A stretch of 64,000 nucleotides of DNA. It comes from an uncultured Clostridia bacterium (lineage in GTDB: Bacteria; Bacillota; Clostridia; Oscillospirales; Ruminococcaceae). Below, one piece after another: positions 51,947-60,654 of this stretch (position 1 is its first letter; each line of letters begins with the position of its first letter). The translations under genes were made by a program, and so were the position numbers. The DNA is taken from contig CALZUA010000006.1 of NCBI GenBank assembly GCA_945829235.1, positions 62,001-126,000 of the forward strand, written 5' to 3'. Under the pieces are notes generated by a model that did no database searches, was not told the origin of the DNA, and worked only from the letters and a program-made list of their open reading frames with translations.

Positions 51947-52435
51947 ATGAAAAAAATCGCACAATTTGAGAAAGTCAGTTTAGCGCAGTTCCTTGACGGG
52001 TGCAAGCGCCCCGATGCCGAGGATATTTATGCGAAAATCACGCTCCCGCGCCGCGCTACAACAGGCTCGGCGGGCTACGACTTTTTCGCGCCGTTTGATA
52101 TCGACCTGAACGCGGGCGAAACCTCGAGAATTCCCACGGGAATACGCGTGAAAATTGACGAGGGCTGGCTTTTGTCGCTTTATCCGAGAAGCGGGCTTGG
52201 GTTTAAGTTCCGGCTTCAGCTCGACAACACCGTTGGAATTATCGACAGCGACTACTATTTCTCCGACAACGAAGGGCACATTTTCGCGAAAATCACAAAC
52301 GACTCCCGCGAAAACAAAGCCCTGCACATTCCCGCCGGAGCAGGCTTTATGCAGGGCATTTTCACGGAATACGGAATTACCGTTGACGACGACGCAACCG
52401 AAATCCGCAACGGCGGCTTCGGCTCTACGGGCTAA
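51947..52435 (+). CDS. dUTP diphosphatase-like protein
   Basis: A 162-residue trimeric-type dUTPase/dCTP deaminase-fold protein. Family motifs are ATTGSAGYDFFAP (motif 1), YPRSGLGFKFRLQLDNTVGIIDSDYY (motifs 2 and 3, with the catalytic Asp and the uracil-binding loop) and a Gly-rich C-terminus NGGFGSTG (motif 5 arm). It hydrolyses dUTP to dUMP and pyrophosphate. An N-terminal extension of about 30 residues precedes motif 1. Its stop codon lies directly against the 3' end of the convergent HD-GYP gene with no space for a terminator. Confidence 0.9.
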   Translation: MKKIAQFEKVSLAQFLDGCKRPDAEDIYAKITLPRRATTGSAGYDFFAPFDIDLNAGETSRIPTGIRVKIDEGWLLSLYPRSGLGFKFRLQLDNTVGIIDSDYYFSDNEGHIFAKITNDSRENKALHIPAGAGFMQGIFTEYGITVDDDATEIRNGGFGSTG

Positions 52436-55390
52436 TTAAAGATTATCGTCCGTGTTGTCGTAGAAAACGTCGTTGAATTTTCCTTCATCGACAAGCTCAA
52501 AGAACACATCAACGATTTTCGGATTGAGCTGCTTTCCCGAAATTCTCCGCATCTCGGCAAGAATTTCGTCCTTGCTCATCTGCTTGCGGTAAGCGCGCGT
52601 TGAATTCATCGCGTCAAACGTGTCCGCAACAGTGATAATCTGCGCAACCTCGGGTATCTCGTCGCCTTTCAGTCCGCGCGGATAACCCGAACCATCGTAA
52701 TACTCGTGATGATATCCCGCTCCGATTGCAAGGTCGGGGCGGATTTCTATTTCCTTGAGGATTTTATAGCCGTTTTCCGCGTGGTGTCGGATAACCTCGT
52801 ACTCGTCGTTCGTGAGCCGCGAGGGTTTCCCGAGAATACTGTCGGGAACAGCTATTTTTCCTATGTCGTGAAGAAGCCCTATGTTGTAAATATCTTCAAC
52901 CTGCTGTTTGCCGTAGCCCATTCTTTCGGCAATCATCGCAGTGTAACGCGCCACTCTGAACGAGTGACCGTTGGTGTAGGTGTCCTTTAAGTCGATGCAC
53001 TTCGCAAATGCGCGTATAATCTGGTCAACGAACAGGCGGTTTTCGCGCTCCTTTTCAACAAGGCGGCGATTCTTGATATTGGTCGTGATGAGCAAAACCA
53101 GCATTCCCACGGCAAGCACCCCGAGCACAATCAGTGCCCAGAACCAAAACTGCTCGAAAAACGCCTTTTCCTTTTCCATTTTAACGGAAACAGTCGCGAT
53201 AGGTTCGCCGGTCGTGATGTCGATTGTCGAAAAAACAAACGTGTACTCGCCCGAATCGAGGTTTGTGTAGCTTATCGGTTTCAAGTCCTGTCGGGTGACG
53301 GAGATTTTGTCGTTGTCGAAACCCTCAAGGCAATACGACAGGCGCGGGTTGGAGAAGCCGAACGTGAGCGCATAGCCGTAAATCGTAAGTCGCTTGCAGT
53401 TTGCGGGAATTTTCAGCGTTTCTCCGTCCTTTATCATAACCCGCTTGTCGTCAATATCGACATACGGCACGGAGAGCTTGATTTGCGAGCCGTTTTCGCG
53501 GCGCTCGTTTATGTTGACCGTGGCAACGCCCGTCTGTCCCGCAATATAAAGCGTTCCGTCCTCAGCAAGACAGCTTCGCGAATTTGCCGTGGCAATCGCC
53601 GGAATACCGCATTTCATATCGAAAAACGCGTACTCAATTTCCTCGCCCGAGATAAGCTTATCCGCATTAACAACGTAAATTCCGCTACTGCTCAAAATCC
53701 ACGCTTCATCGGAATTGTCCGTGAAAATATCAAAGTTGTTGGAATACGGGAAATTCGTGAGAGTGGTCACGCTCTCGTCCTTCATATAGGCAAGCGAGTT
53801 GCCCGTAATTATCCAGTAGCCGCCGCGCTTTTCGTCGGGCTTTATCCGAAGAACAATCTCCGATTTCAAGCCGTCCTCCAAGCCGATTTGCTTAACAGCC
53901 TTGCCGTTCTCGACAATAAAAATACCGCCGCCGTCGCTTCCGAGATAGATTTTCCCGTTATCGCCGCCGCAAATTGTGAGGATTTCAACGTTTCCTATGC
54001 CGCTTTCTTCATCGATAAAGCGCTCGATTTTGCCGTTCTTGATAAGAGCAACGCCGCCGCTTGTCGCCGCGGCAATCGTTCCGTCCGCAAGCTCCTTCAC
54101 ATCGCGAACCTTCTGCGATTTCAAGCCGTTTTCGGCGTTGAACGAAACGAAGTCCTTCCCGTCATAGCACAAAAGTCCGTTTGCGCCGTAAGAGCAAATC
54201 CAAAGTCTGTTTTGTGAGTCGGTAATTATACAACGTATACGAATGCCCTTCAACAGCTCGGTGAGGTCGTTTGACTTTTGCGCGTTGTTTTCGCCGACAA
54301 TATACAGCCCGCTGTCCGTGCCGATGTACAAATCGCCGTTAAACAGGCAGGTTGTGTTGACAACGCACTCGGGGAGTCCAGCCGCTTCGCTGATGTCGGT
54401 GAAGTTGTTCTTCACCAGCTTCATCACGCCTTGCCTTGACGAAACAAACCAAACGTTGTTTTCGTAATCGGTCATCGCCTTTTCAACGGAGTTGTTCAGC
54501 GGGTAATGCTCGGCGGTGAATTTGCCGTTTCGGTTAAGCTTGCCGATACCGCTGTCCGAGCACACCCAAAAGTTGTTCTCGTCAATCGCGGTGATTGAGT
54601 TGATGTTGGACGCGGGTTCAGCGTTTATGACGCGGTAATTCAGCTTATTATCCAGAATATTCCCGCGGATAATGTTGGATTTATCCGTGCCGAGCCAAAC
54701 CACTCCCGCCTCAAAATTGTCGGGAGTTATGCAGGAAACTATGCCGAAGCCCATTTCCTCGCTGTTATAGTGAGCGGCGATTTCAAGATTCTCCATACGG
54801 AAGAACACGCCGTCCATTGTGCAACCGTAAACCGCGCCGTCATTCCCCGCGGTGAGCTGTTTGATATACTTGCCGTTTATCGCATTGTTATCGATAACCG
54901 AAAGCTCGCCTTGTTCGTTGATACAAGCAAGCTCGCTTGTTGTACCAAAAATGATATTTCCCGCACCGTCCTCGGTTATATCGCGAACGGAAAGCGATGA
55001 AAGACCGTTTGTGCGGTTGTAGAACGTGAAAGCACCGTTCTCGTAGAGCGCAATACCGCTGTCGTTTGTGCCAACCCAAAGCCGGTTTTTCGAGTCGATG
55101 AAAAGGCTGACAACGCTGGTTATTCCCGTGAACGAGTCAAAGCGCGTAAAATTCACGCCGTCATAGCGGATAAGCCCACTGTAACTGCCGATGTAGATAA
55201 ATCCATCGTCCGCCTGAACAATATCGTTTGCCTCGGACGTGGGCAGACCGTTGGAATTGTTGTACATAACCGCCGAGAAATTGTCCGCTTCGTCGGCAAA
55301 AGCTGGTTTCCCCGCGAAAAACAGCGCAATCACCGCCGAAAGCACGATAAACGCCGCTATAAATCTGTTTTTAACACTAACTGCGCGCAT
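52436..55390 (-). CDS. Sensor with beta-propeller and HD-GYP c-di-GMP phosphodiesterase
   Basis: A 984-residue membrane protein. A signal peptide (residues 1-32, ending FAGKPAFA) leads to an extracellular two-bladed-propeller region of repeated Reg_prop units (for example DDGFIYIGSYSGLIRYDG, SKNRLWVGTNDSGIALYENG, DNGKIYLGSDGGGIFIVENGK) to about residue 660, then a Y_Y_Y domain (670-760), one membrane helix (about 770-792) and an HD-GYP domain (about 805-975). The last has HSFRVARYTAM, LLHDIGKIAVPD, HHAENGYKIL and HHEYYDGSGYPRGLKGDEIP, so it is catalytically complete. It likely links an outside signal to cyclic-di-GMP breakdown. Propeller-HD-GYP fusions are less usual than propeller-histidine-kinase ones. 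Confidence 0.93.
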   Translation of the reverse strand: MRAVSVKNRFIAAFIVLSAVIALFFAGKPAFADEADNFSAVMYNNSNGLPTSEANDIVQADDGFIYIGSYSGLIRYDGVNFTRFDSFTGITSVVSLFIDSKNRLWVGTNDSGIALYENGAFTFYNRTNGLSSLSVRDITEDGAGNIIFGTTSELACINEQGELSVIDNNAINGKYIKQLTAGNDGAVYGCTMDGVFFRMENLEIAAHYNSEEMGFGIVSCITPDNFEAGVVWLGTDKSNIIRGNILDNKLNYRVINAEPASNINSITAIDENNFWVCSDSGIGKLNRNGKFTAEHYPLNNSVEKAMTDYENNVWFVSSRQGVMKLVKNNFTDISEAAGLPECVVNTTCLFNGDLYIGTDSGLYIVGENNAQKSNDLTELLKGIRIRCIITDSQNRLWICSYGANGLLCYDGKDFVSFNAENGLKSQKVRDVKELADGTIAAATSGGVALIKNGKIERFIDEESGIGNVEILTICGGDNGKIYLGSDGGGIFIVENGKAVKQIGLEDGLKSEIVLRIKPDEKRGGYWIITGNSLAYMKDESVTTLTNFPYSNNFDIFTDNSDEAWILSSSGIYVVNADKLISGEEIEYAFFDMKCGIPAIATANSRSCLAEDGTLYIAGQTGVATVNINERRENGSQIKLSVPYVDIDDKRVMIKDGETLKIPANCKRLTIYGYALTFGFSNPRLSYCLEGFDNDKISVTRQDLKPISYTNLDSGEYTFVFSTIDITTGEPIATVSVKMEKEKAFFEQFWFWALIVLGVLAVGMLVLLITTNIKNRRLVEKERENRLFVDQIIRAFAKCIDLKDTYTNGHSFRVARYTAMIAERMGYGKQQVEDIYNIGLLHDIGKIAVPDSILGKPSRLTNDEYEVIRHHAENGYKILKEIEIRPDLAIGAGYHHEYYDGSGYPRGLKGDEIPEVAQIITVADTFDAMNSTRAYRKQMSKDEILAEMRRISGKQLNPKIVDVFFELVDEGKFNDVFYDNTDDNL

Positions 55391-55443
55391 TTTGTGTCAC
55401 CTCTTAAAAATGCACCAAAAACCACTTTTTTCCATACTATTTT

Positions 55444-55472
55444 ATTATAACACACTTTATCGATAAAGTCAA
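55444..55472 (-). promoter_or_regulatory. Promoter with embedded palindrome, HD-GYP gene
   Basis: Minus strand TTGACT (55472-55467), 17-base spacer, TATAAT (55449-55444). A perfect 16-bp palindrome ACTTTATCGATAAAGT (55454-55469) fills the spacer, overlaps the -35 and is a good operator candidate. Confidence 0.75.
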
Positions 55473-55487
55473 CAAATTCCGCAAAAT

Positions 55488-55519
55488 AAAAGAGCCAACC
55501 GTGTAAAAAGTTGGCTCTT
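55488..55519 (-). terminator. Terminator of spoVF operon
   Basis: AGAGCCAAC/GTTGGCTCT stem (55491-55499 with 55510-55518) with T-tail on the minus strand. Confidence 0.85.
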
Positions 55520-55523
55520 GATT

Positions 55524-56117
55524 TCAGACGGAAAATGTCGGCTGAATTTGCTTTCCGTCAAGCGCTTCGAGAATGGTTTCGGGGATTTTCCCGAAATCAG
55601 CGACCAGCGAAAACGGCTTCGCACGGCAATCGTCCTGTGCAAGCGGCACAAAGTAATAGTTTTTGTAATTCCGAAGCGCGCCGATATTCTTAGCCGAGCC
55701 GGAGAGCGCGTCGTTTGTCGATACCGCGATAACCACGGGACGCTGGTTTCGCAGGTGACTTTTCACCGCCATACAGACGGGTGTGTCGGTTATCCCGACC
55801 GCGAGCTTCGCGAGCGTGTTTCCCGTGCAGGGCGCGACAACAAGAACATCAAACATTTTTTTGGGACCGACGGGTTCGGTTGAGGTGATGTCGTGGAGAA
55901 CCGTTTTCCCCGTTATTTCAAACATACGCGCGGCGTTTTTCTGCGCCGTGCCGAAACGCGTGTCAAGCGAGTACGCGTTAAAGGACATTATGGGGGTAAT
56001 CTCGCAGCCAAGCTCCGTTAGCTCTTCAAGCGCTTTGAACGCCTTTTCAAACGTGCAGAACGACCCGCAGACCGCAAAACCAACCCGCAGTCCCGAAAGT
56101 CTTTCAATATCGGACAA
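55524..56117 (-). CDS. spoVFB: Dipicolinate synthase subunit B
   Basis: A 197-residue flavoprotein-fold subunit (DpaB) that, with SpoVFA, oxidises dihydrodipicolinate-derived 4-hydroxy-tetrahydrodipicolinate to dipicolinic acid, the calcium chelator of the spore core. It starts GLRVGFAVCGSFCTFEKAF and has DTRFGTAQKNAARMFEITGK, VVAPCTGNTLAKLAVGITDTPVCMAVKSHLRNQRPVVIAVSTNDALS, all typical. It is expressed in the mother cell in known spore-formers. It follows spoVFA after 55 bases that contain short CAGTTTA repeats and a weak inverted repeat. Confidence 0.95.
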   Translation of the reverse strand: MSDIERLSGLRVGFAVCGSFCTFEKAFKALEELTELGCEITPIMSFNAYSLDTRFGTAQKNAARMFEITGKTVLHDITSTEPVGPKKMFDVLVVAPCTGNTLAKLAVGITDTPVCMAVKSHLRNQRPVVIAVSTNDALSGSAKNIGALRNYKNYYFVPLAQDDCRAKPFSLVADFGKIPETILEALDGKQIQPTFSV

Positions 56118-56172
56118 TTTTCTGCCCCCTTTTCAGTTTACAGTTTACAGATTACAGCCAAAACCGCGCCTG

Positions 56173-56961
56173 TCATCTGTAATCTATAAGCTGTCGTATC
56201 TCATCGGCGATGAATTTACCCGCGGTTTTCGGGAAATGTTTTCCGGGAAGCCCGCCCGCCGCGATGTATTTTTTGCCGAACTTATCGCAGAGTTGTTTTT
56301 CCCGTTCACCGTCAAGCGTTGCCAGTTCAACATAAGCGTCAATTTCCGAGAAAAATTCCTCCGGCAGAATGTGCGCGGGAACTGTATTCGCGCAGTAATC
56401 GAAGCTCCCGCTTATACCGTTTATGTCAACGGTGGAGAAGCCCTCAAGCTCTGCTGCGGCTCTTGCGGCGGGATTTCTCGCGGCAACCGTAACTTTTGCG
56501 CCGAGCGTTTTCAGGTACTTTGCAAGATATCGGGCAATTCTCCCGTAACCCGTCACGAGAATTTCCGCGCCGAGCAACGCGCAGTCACCATTCTGCGACA
56601 GAATACAAGCCGCCGCTTCCGCTGTAAGAGCGGCATTTTTCAACGCAAGGCGCTCGCTTGCGAAATAGTTGACAAGCTCAAGGCTGTTCTCGCGGCAAAG
56701 CGATTCGAGATTATCGCAAGTTCCCCCCGCGAAAATCACGGCGTTTTTCTCGGCGTATTGCAGGATAATGTTGAACGTAACCGATGTTTTCGCAAGCGGC
56801 GCGTTTATGCTCTTTTTGTCCTTTGTAAGAGGAACCGGCAGAACAATCCCGCCGAATTTTCCCGCAGGTTCGGGAAAATTCCCCATAAAAAGCCGCTCGG
56901 CAGAAAGATAATCCGCCGTGTACAACATTCTTCTGTCGCCGCCGATACACAAAATGTTCAT
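56173..56961 (-). CDS. spoVFA: Dipicolinate synthase subunit A
   Basis: A 262-residue dehydrogenase-like subunit of dipicolinate synthase. The C-terminal NAD(P)-binding fold has ILVTGYGRIARYLAKYLKTLGAKVTVAARNP (near residue 135), and the ends AYVELATLDGE and KYIAAGGLPGKHFPKTAGKFIADEI match DpaA. The N-terminus MNILCIGGDRRMLYTADYL is also characteristic. GGAGC lies seven bases before the ATG. No sigma-A promoter is visible upstream, in line with control by a mother-cell sigma factor; a weak CATAGAATG sequence (about 57009-57017, minus) could be part of one. Length is slightly under the Bacillus protein. Confidence 0.94.
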   Translation of the reverse strand: MNILCIGGDRRMLYTADYLSAERLFMGNFPEPAGKFGGIVLPVPLTKDKKSINAPLAKTSVTFNIILQYAEKNAVIFAGGTCDNLESLCRENSLELVNYFASERLALKNAALTAEAAACILSQNGDCALLGAEILVTGYGRIARYLAKYLKTLGAKVTVAARNPAARAAAELEGFSTVDINGISGSFDYCANTVPAHILPEEFFSEIDAYVELATLDGEREKQLCDKFGKKYIAAGGLPGKHFPKTAGKFIADEIRQLIDYR

Positions 56962-57040
56962 AACCGCTCCTTAAATTGCCGAAAAAATATCTGTTCCCGA
57001 TAACATTCTATGCAAAATTAACAGATTAGTGAAAAAACTA

Positions 57041-57069
57041 TTGCTTTACGGGAAAAAATATTATATAAT
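57041..57069 (+). promoter_or_regulatory. Promoter of pyrophosphatase gene
   Basis: TTGCTT (57041-57046), 17-base spacer, TATAAT (57064-57069). Confidence 0.75.
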
Positions 57070-57108
57070 AGAATTGCAGAAAAAATTGACAAAAAGGAAG
57101 GATTATTT

Positions 57109-57654
57109 ATGAACATTTGGCACGACGTTGCACCCGAGAGAATTACCCCTTACGATTTTCTGGCGGTTGTCGAAATCGAAAAGGGCAGCAAGAAAAAGTA
57201 CGAGCTTGACAAGGAAACCGGACTTATCAGGCTCGACAGAATACTCTACACCTCCACGCACTACCCCGCGAACTACGGCTTTATCCCGAGAACGCTTGCC
57301 GATGACGGCGACCCACTTGACGTGCTGATTTTGTGCAACGAGCCGATTGACCCGCTCGTTCTTGTGCAGTGCTACGCAATCGGCGTTATCACGATGCTCG
57401 ACAACGGCAAAAACGACGAGAAAATCATCGCAATCCCGTTTGAGGACCCAACCTACAACGCTTACCGCGGAATTGAAGCGCTTCCCTCGCACATTTTCGA
57501 GGAAATGCGCCATTTCTTCAGCGTGTACAAACAGCTTGAGGGCAAGGAAACTGCGGTTAACGAGGTTATGGGGCAAAAGCAGGCTGTTGAGATTATCAAG
57601 CAGTGCATCGACAACTACAACAACACCTACGAAAACGGTGTGAAAAGGAAGTAA
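57109..57654 (+). CDS. ppa: Soluble inorganic pyrophosphatase, family I
   Basis: A 181-residue family I pyrophosphatase, hydrolysing pyrophosphate from biosynthesis. Active-site stretches are AVVEIEKGSKKKYELDKETG, YPANYGFIPRTLADDGDPLDVLIL (with the signature D-x-D-P-x-D-V) and KNDEKIIAIP. Length is normal for prokaryotic enzymes. AAGGAAGGA precedes the ATG. The maf gene starts four bases after its stop, so both are in one operon. Confidence 0.96.
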   Translation: MNIWHDVAPERITPYDFLAVVEIEKGSKKKYELDKETGLIRLDRILYTSTHYPANYGFIPRTLADDGDPLDVLILCNEPIDPLVLVQCYAIGVITMLDNGKNDEKIIAIPFEDPTYNAYRGIEALPSHIFEEMRHFFSVYKQLEGKETAVNEVMGQKQAVEIIKQCIDNYNNTYENGVKRK

Positions 57655-57658
57655 TCAA

Positions 57659-58210
57659 GTGATTTTAGCAAGTCAAAGTCCGAGAAGGCGCGAGCTGTTG
57701 TCGCTTATCACGGACAATTTTCGGATAATTCCCGCAGCGGGCGAGGAGGTTCTGCCGGAGAAAATTTCGCCGGAAAACGCGGTTCTTACGCTGTCGGAGC
57801 AAAAGGCGGACGAGATTTATCGTGAGCATAGGAGCGAGGTTATTGTTGCCGCGGACACGATTGTGGCGATTGACGGGAAAATTCTCGGGAAACCTGTTGA
57901 TGAAAAGGACGCGTTTGCGATGCTGAAAACGCTGTCGGGGCGCGTACACGAGGTGTTCACGGGGGTTTGCGTTATCTTTGCGAACGGTCGGAAGGAGCGG
58001 TTTTTCGAGGAAACGAAGGTTGAGTTTTACGAGCTTTCGGACGCGGAGATTGCCGCGTATATCAAGACCGGTGAGCCGATGGATAAGGCGGGCGCGTATG
58101 GGATTCAGGGTAAGGGCGCGTTGCTTGTCAAGCGGATTGACGGGGATTATTATAATGTGATGGGGTTGCCGGTGGCGAGATTACTGCGCGTTCTGAATGG
58201 GGAATTTTAG
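57659..58210 (+). CDS. maf: Maf-family nucleotide pyrophosphatase
   Basis: A 183-residue Maf/YhdE-type nucleoside triphosphate pyrophosphatase that removes noncanonical or excess dTTP/UTP and is tied to septum formation. The motif ASQSPRRRELL is at the N-terminus; AADTIVAIDGKILGKPVDEKDAFAML and GYDKAGAYGIQGKGA-like text (here MDKAGAYGIQGKGALLV) follow, and it ends GDYYNVMGLPVARL. The start is GTG with GGAAG upstream. Last gene before the repeat region at 58.2 kb. Confidence 0.94.
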   Translation: MILASQSPRRRELLSLITDNFRIIPAAGEEVLPEKISPENAVLTLSEQKADEIYREHRSEVIVAADTIVAIDGKILGKPVDEKDAFAMLKTLSGRVHEVFTGVCVIFANGRKERFFEETKVEFYELSDAEIAAYIKTGEPMDKAGAYGIQGKGALLVKRIDGDYYNVMGLPVARLLRVLNGEF

Positions 58211-58212
58211 CG

Positions 58213-58345
58213 AAGTTGGTATCAAGCACCGCGAAGCGCTAAAAGTCTTTTTGGAGTTCCAAGAACCTTTTTCTTCAGAAAAAGGTTCTTGGCCGCCGGA
58301 GGCACTGGAGCGAAGCGACCACTAAAGGCGAAGCCGCCAAATCAA
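58213..58345 (-). repeat. Dispersed hairpin repeat, copy 2 (inverted)
   Basis: Reverse-complement copy of the element at 20.74 kb and 58.68 kb: hairpin AAGAACCTTTTTC with loop TTCA (plus strand), flanked by AAAAGTCTTTTTGGAG on the left and CCGCCGGAGGCACTGGAGC on the right. It starts 3 bases after the maf stop. Confidence 0.88.
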
Positions 58346-58469
58346 AAAAGGACAATTTCACAAATTATGCATAAACAAGCTGACTTATCCTCTAGTTTCA
58401 CAACCATTGCCAAATTTTTTTTGCGAACGCAAAAAAATTCGCAAATCCCTTTAATCAAATCAAGATTAA

Positions 58470-58503
58470 CAGAAAAACTCGGAGCCTACACCCCGAGTTT
58501 TTC
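58470..58503. terminator. Intrinsic terminator-like hairpin
   Basis: AAACTCGG/CCGAGTTT stem (58475-58482 with 58493-58500) followed by T-rich sequence. It may end the ppa-maf transcript. Confidence 0.6.
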
Positions 58504-58624
58504 TCTTATTAAAAGTTTAGTTTATGGGAGAGATTTTGACATATGCCGAGTTTTACCATCGAGATTAGTCTGTGCTGTTTACTTGGGGAACACCCCTCGG
58601 GGTTTTCCCCAAACCCCTTTCCTC

Positions 58625-58652
58625 AAGGGGGAAAACTCTTGTTTTCCCCCTT
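58625..58652. repeat. 12-bp perfect inverted repeat
   Basis: AAGGGGGAAAAC/GTTTTCCCCCTT with a four-base loop TCTT, inside the noncoding region between copies 2 and 3 of the dispersed repeat. Nearby text is rich in CCCC and GGGG runs. No gene is believed between 58346 and 58683. Confidence 0.65.
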
Positions 58653-58683
58653 GAACCCCTTTAGCGCCTTATTTCGCGTTTTG

Positions 58684-58812
58684 CCGCGCTTCGCGCGGAG
58701 TGCGCGGCTTCGCCGCGAGTGCCTCCGGCGGCAAGGAACCTTTTTCTGAAGAAAAAGGTTCCTTGACCTCCAAAAAGACTTTTTTCGCTTCGCGGTGCTC
58801 GAAACCAACATA
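58684..58812 (+). repeat. Dispersed hairpin repeat, copy 3
   Basis: Direct-orientation copy: GAGTGCCTCCGGCGGC, the 14-bp hairpin AAGGAACCTTTTTC-TGAA-GAAAAAGGTTCCTT, then CCTCCAAAAAGACTTTTTTC and CGCTTCGCGGTGCTCGAAACC. With copy 2 it forms a large inverted pair around 340 bases. Confidence 0.88.
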
Positions 58813-58814
58813 GC

Positions 58815-58845
58815 AAAAATCCCGAGCAACACACTCGGGATTTTC
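58815..58845 (-). terminator. Terminator of rhomboid gene
   Basis: CCCGAG/CTCGGG stem (58821-58826 with 58834-58839) with the T-tail on the minus strand. Confidence 0.8.
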
Positions 58846-58848
58846 CGT

Positions 58849-59430
58849 TTATCCGTTAAACTTCTTCTTATGAAAGGCAATTCCAAACCCAATTCCCGAA
58901 ATGCCCCCGCAAAGATGTCCGAAATGCGAAATATTATCATTAACCGCAATCCCGCTGTAAATCTCCTGCCCAAGATAAATCGCCGCAATCAAAATCAGCG
59001 TCAGCGGTATCTCGCCCTTCTTCATACTCGTAAACGCGCTCAGAATTATCATCAAAAACACCAATCCCGACGCACCAAGTATTCCCGTGTCAAAGAAAAA
59101 CATATTCAGCAAACCGCCCGCGAGCGCCGTCACACCCATCATTATCACGGTGTTCCAGCTCCCGTAATGTTGCTCAACAATCGGCCCTACAAGCAACAGC
59201 ATCGTGATGTTCCCCGCAAAGTGCGCGAAATTCGCGTGACCGAAAACATACGAGAACATTCGCAGATATGTCAGCGGGTCAAGCAAATTTGCGTGCCCGT
59301 AGCACACAAAAAGCAGTCTGTTCGAGCCGCCCTGCGTCAACATATCAATCAGCAACGTTACCAGACAAATTATAGAAAATGTAAGAATTACAGGTGAATT
59401 GTAGGTTAATTTCAGTCTTGATTTGCTCAT
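58849..59430 (-). CDS. Rhomboid-family intramembrane serine protease
   Basis: A 193-residue protein with six membrane helices. The catalytic serine is in GASG (Ser121) and the catalytic His in SHFGHLCGG (His169 or His172); the family's HxxxN segment in the second helix is seen as HFAGNITML (near 70). The length is that of the minimal six-helix rhomboid core. It cuts membrane proteins within the bilayer; substrate unknown. Separated by a short gap from dapL on the same strand. Confidence 0.9.
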   Translation of the reverse strand: MSKSRLKLTYNSPVILTFSIICLVTLLIDMLTQGGSNRLLFVCYGHANLLDPLTYLRMFSYVFGHANFAHFAGNITMLLLVGPIVEQHYGSWNTVIMMGVTALAGGLLNMFFFDTGILGASGLVFLMIILSAFTSMKKGEIPLTLILIAAIYLGQEIYSGIAVNDNISHFGHLCGGISGIGFGIAFHKKKFNG

Positions 59431-59445
59431 AAGTCCCTCTTTTCG

Positions 59446-60654
59446 TTACTTCAACAGTTTTTTAACTCTCTCCATTGCTTCTGCAGTTTTCTCGTGCGTG
59501 CTGAACGAGGTCAGTCTGAACCAACCATCGCCGTTCTTTCCAAAGCCCGCGCCCGGCGTGCCGACAACCTGTACCTTTGTCAACAGCAGGTCGAAAAAGT
59601 CCCAGCTTCCCATTCCGTTCGGGCACTTCAGCCACACATACGGCGAGTTTATGCCGCCCGTGTACTTGATGCCGATTTCATCGAGCGCGTTCATAATAAT
59701 GCGCGCGTTCTCCTGATAATAAGCGATGTTCTCGCGGCACTGCTTCTGCCCCTCTTCCGTGAAAACAGCCTCCGCCGCTCTCTGAACAGGATAGGAAACG
59801 CCGTTGAAACAGCTTCCCTGACGTCTTGCCCAAAGGTCGGCAATCCTGATATCCTCGCCCTTGGAGTTCTTTTGTACAAGGTCAAACGGGATTACCGTGT
59901 AACCGCAACGCGTGCCCGTGAAGCTTGCCGTCTTGGACAGCGAGCAAATCTCAATCGCGCACTTTTTTGCACCCTCTATGCAATAAATCGAGCGCGGAAT
60001 GTTGTCCTCGGTGATAAACGCCTCGTAAGCCGCGTCATAGATGATAACCGCGTCGTTTTCCAAAGCGTAATCAACCCACTCCTTGAGCTGTTCCTTGGTG
60101 TAAGCGGAACCGGTCGGGTTGTTCGGGGAGCAGAGGTAAATCAAGTCAGCCTTTACGCTCTTGTCGGGCATTGCGTTAAAGCCGTTCTCCTCGGTTGAGT
60201 CGGCGTAGATAACGCTGTTTCCGTTCATAATGTTGCTGTCAACGTAAACGGGATAAGCGGGGTCGGTAACAAGAACGGTGTTTCCACTACCGAAAATGCT
60301 GATGATATTTCCGCAGTCGGACTTTGCGCCGTCGGAAATTCTGATTTCATCGGCAGGAACGTCCGCGCCGAAGCTCTTGTAGTACTTTGACACCGCCTCG
60401 CGCAGGAAATCATAGCCCGCGCCGCTGTCCTCGTAGCCGCGGAAGGTTTCCTTTTCGCCCATCTCCTTTGCCGCTTTAACCATCACGTCCACAACAACCG
60501 GTGCAAGCGGCAGAGTAACATCGCCGATTCCCATTCTGATGAGGTTTTTCGCTTCCTCGGGATTCTGCTCGGAATACGCTTTGATGCGCTTTGAAATCTC
60601 GATGAACAGATAATTTTTCTTTAAATTGCCGAAATTTTCGTTTAACTTTGCCAT
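59446..60654 (-). CDS. dapL: LL-diaminopimelate aminotransferase
   Basis: A 402-residue PLP-dependent class I aminotransferase that makes LL-diaminopimelate directly from tetrahydrodipicolinate, for lysine and peptidoglycan. It starts AKLNENFGNLKKNYLFIEISKRI and contains GIGDVTLPLAP, FRGYEDSGAGYDFLREAV, the substrate loop LCSPNNPTGSAYTKEQL, and the PLP lysine in EICSLSKTASFTGTRCGY, all typical of DapL. ATG 60654 has GGAGGA ten bases upstream; a longer frame to 60747 would start inside the promoter. Besides wall synthesis, the same precursor feeds spoVFAB. Confidence 0.95.
   Translation of the reverse strand: MAKLNENFGNLKKNYLFIEISKRIKAYSEQNPEEAKNLIRMGIGDVTLPLAPVVVDVMVKAAKEMGEKETFRGYEDSGAGYDFLREAVSKYYKSFGADVPADEIRISDGAKSDCGNIISIFGSGNTVLVTDPAYPVYVDSNIMNGNSVIYADSTEENGFNAMPDKSVKADLIYLCSPNNPTGSAYTKEQLKEWVDYALENDAVIIYDAAYEAFITEDNIPRSIYCIEGAKKCAIEICSLSKTASFTGTRCGYTVIPFDLVQKNSKGEDIRIADLWARRQGSCFNGVSYPVQRAAEAVFTEEGQKQCRENIAYYQENARIIMNALDEIGIKYTGGINSPYVWLKCPNGMGSWDFFDLLLTKVQVVGTPGAGFGKNGDGWFRLTSFSTHEKTAEAMERVKKLLK

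Noticed and set aside
56118..56172. Short CAGTTTA/CAGATTA tandem between the dipicolinate synthase genes
   Set aside because: Only two or three short units; could be chance, with no further support.
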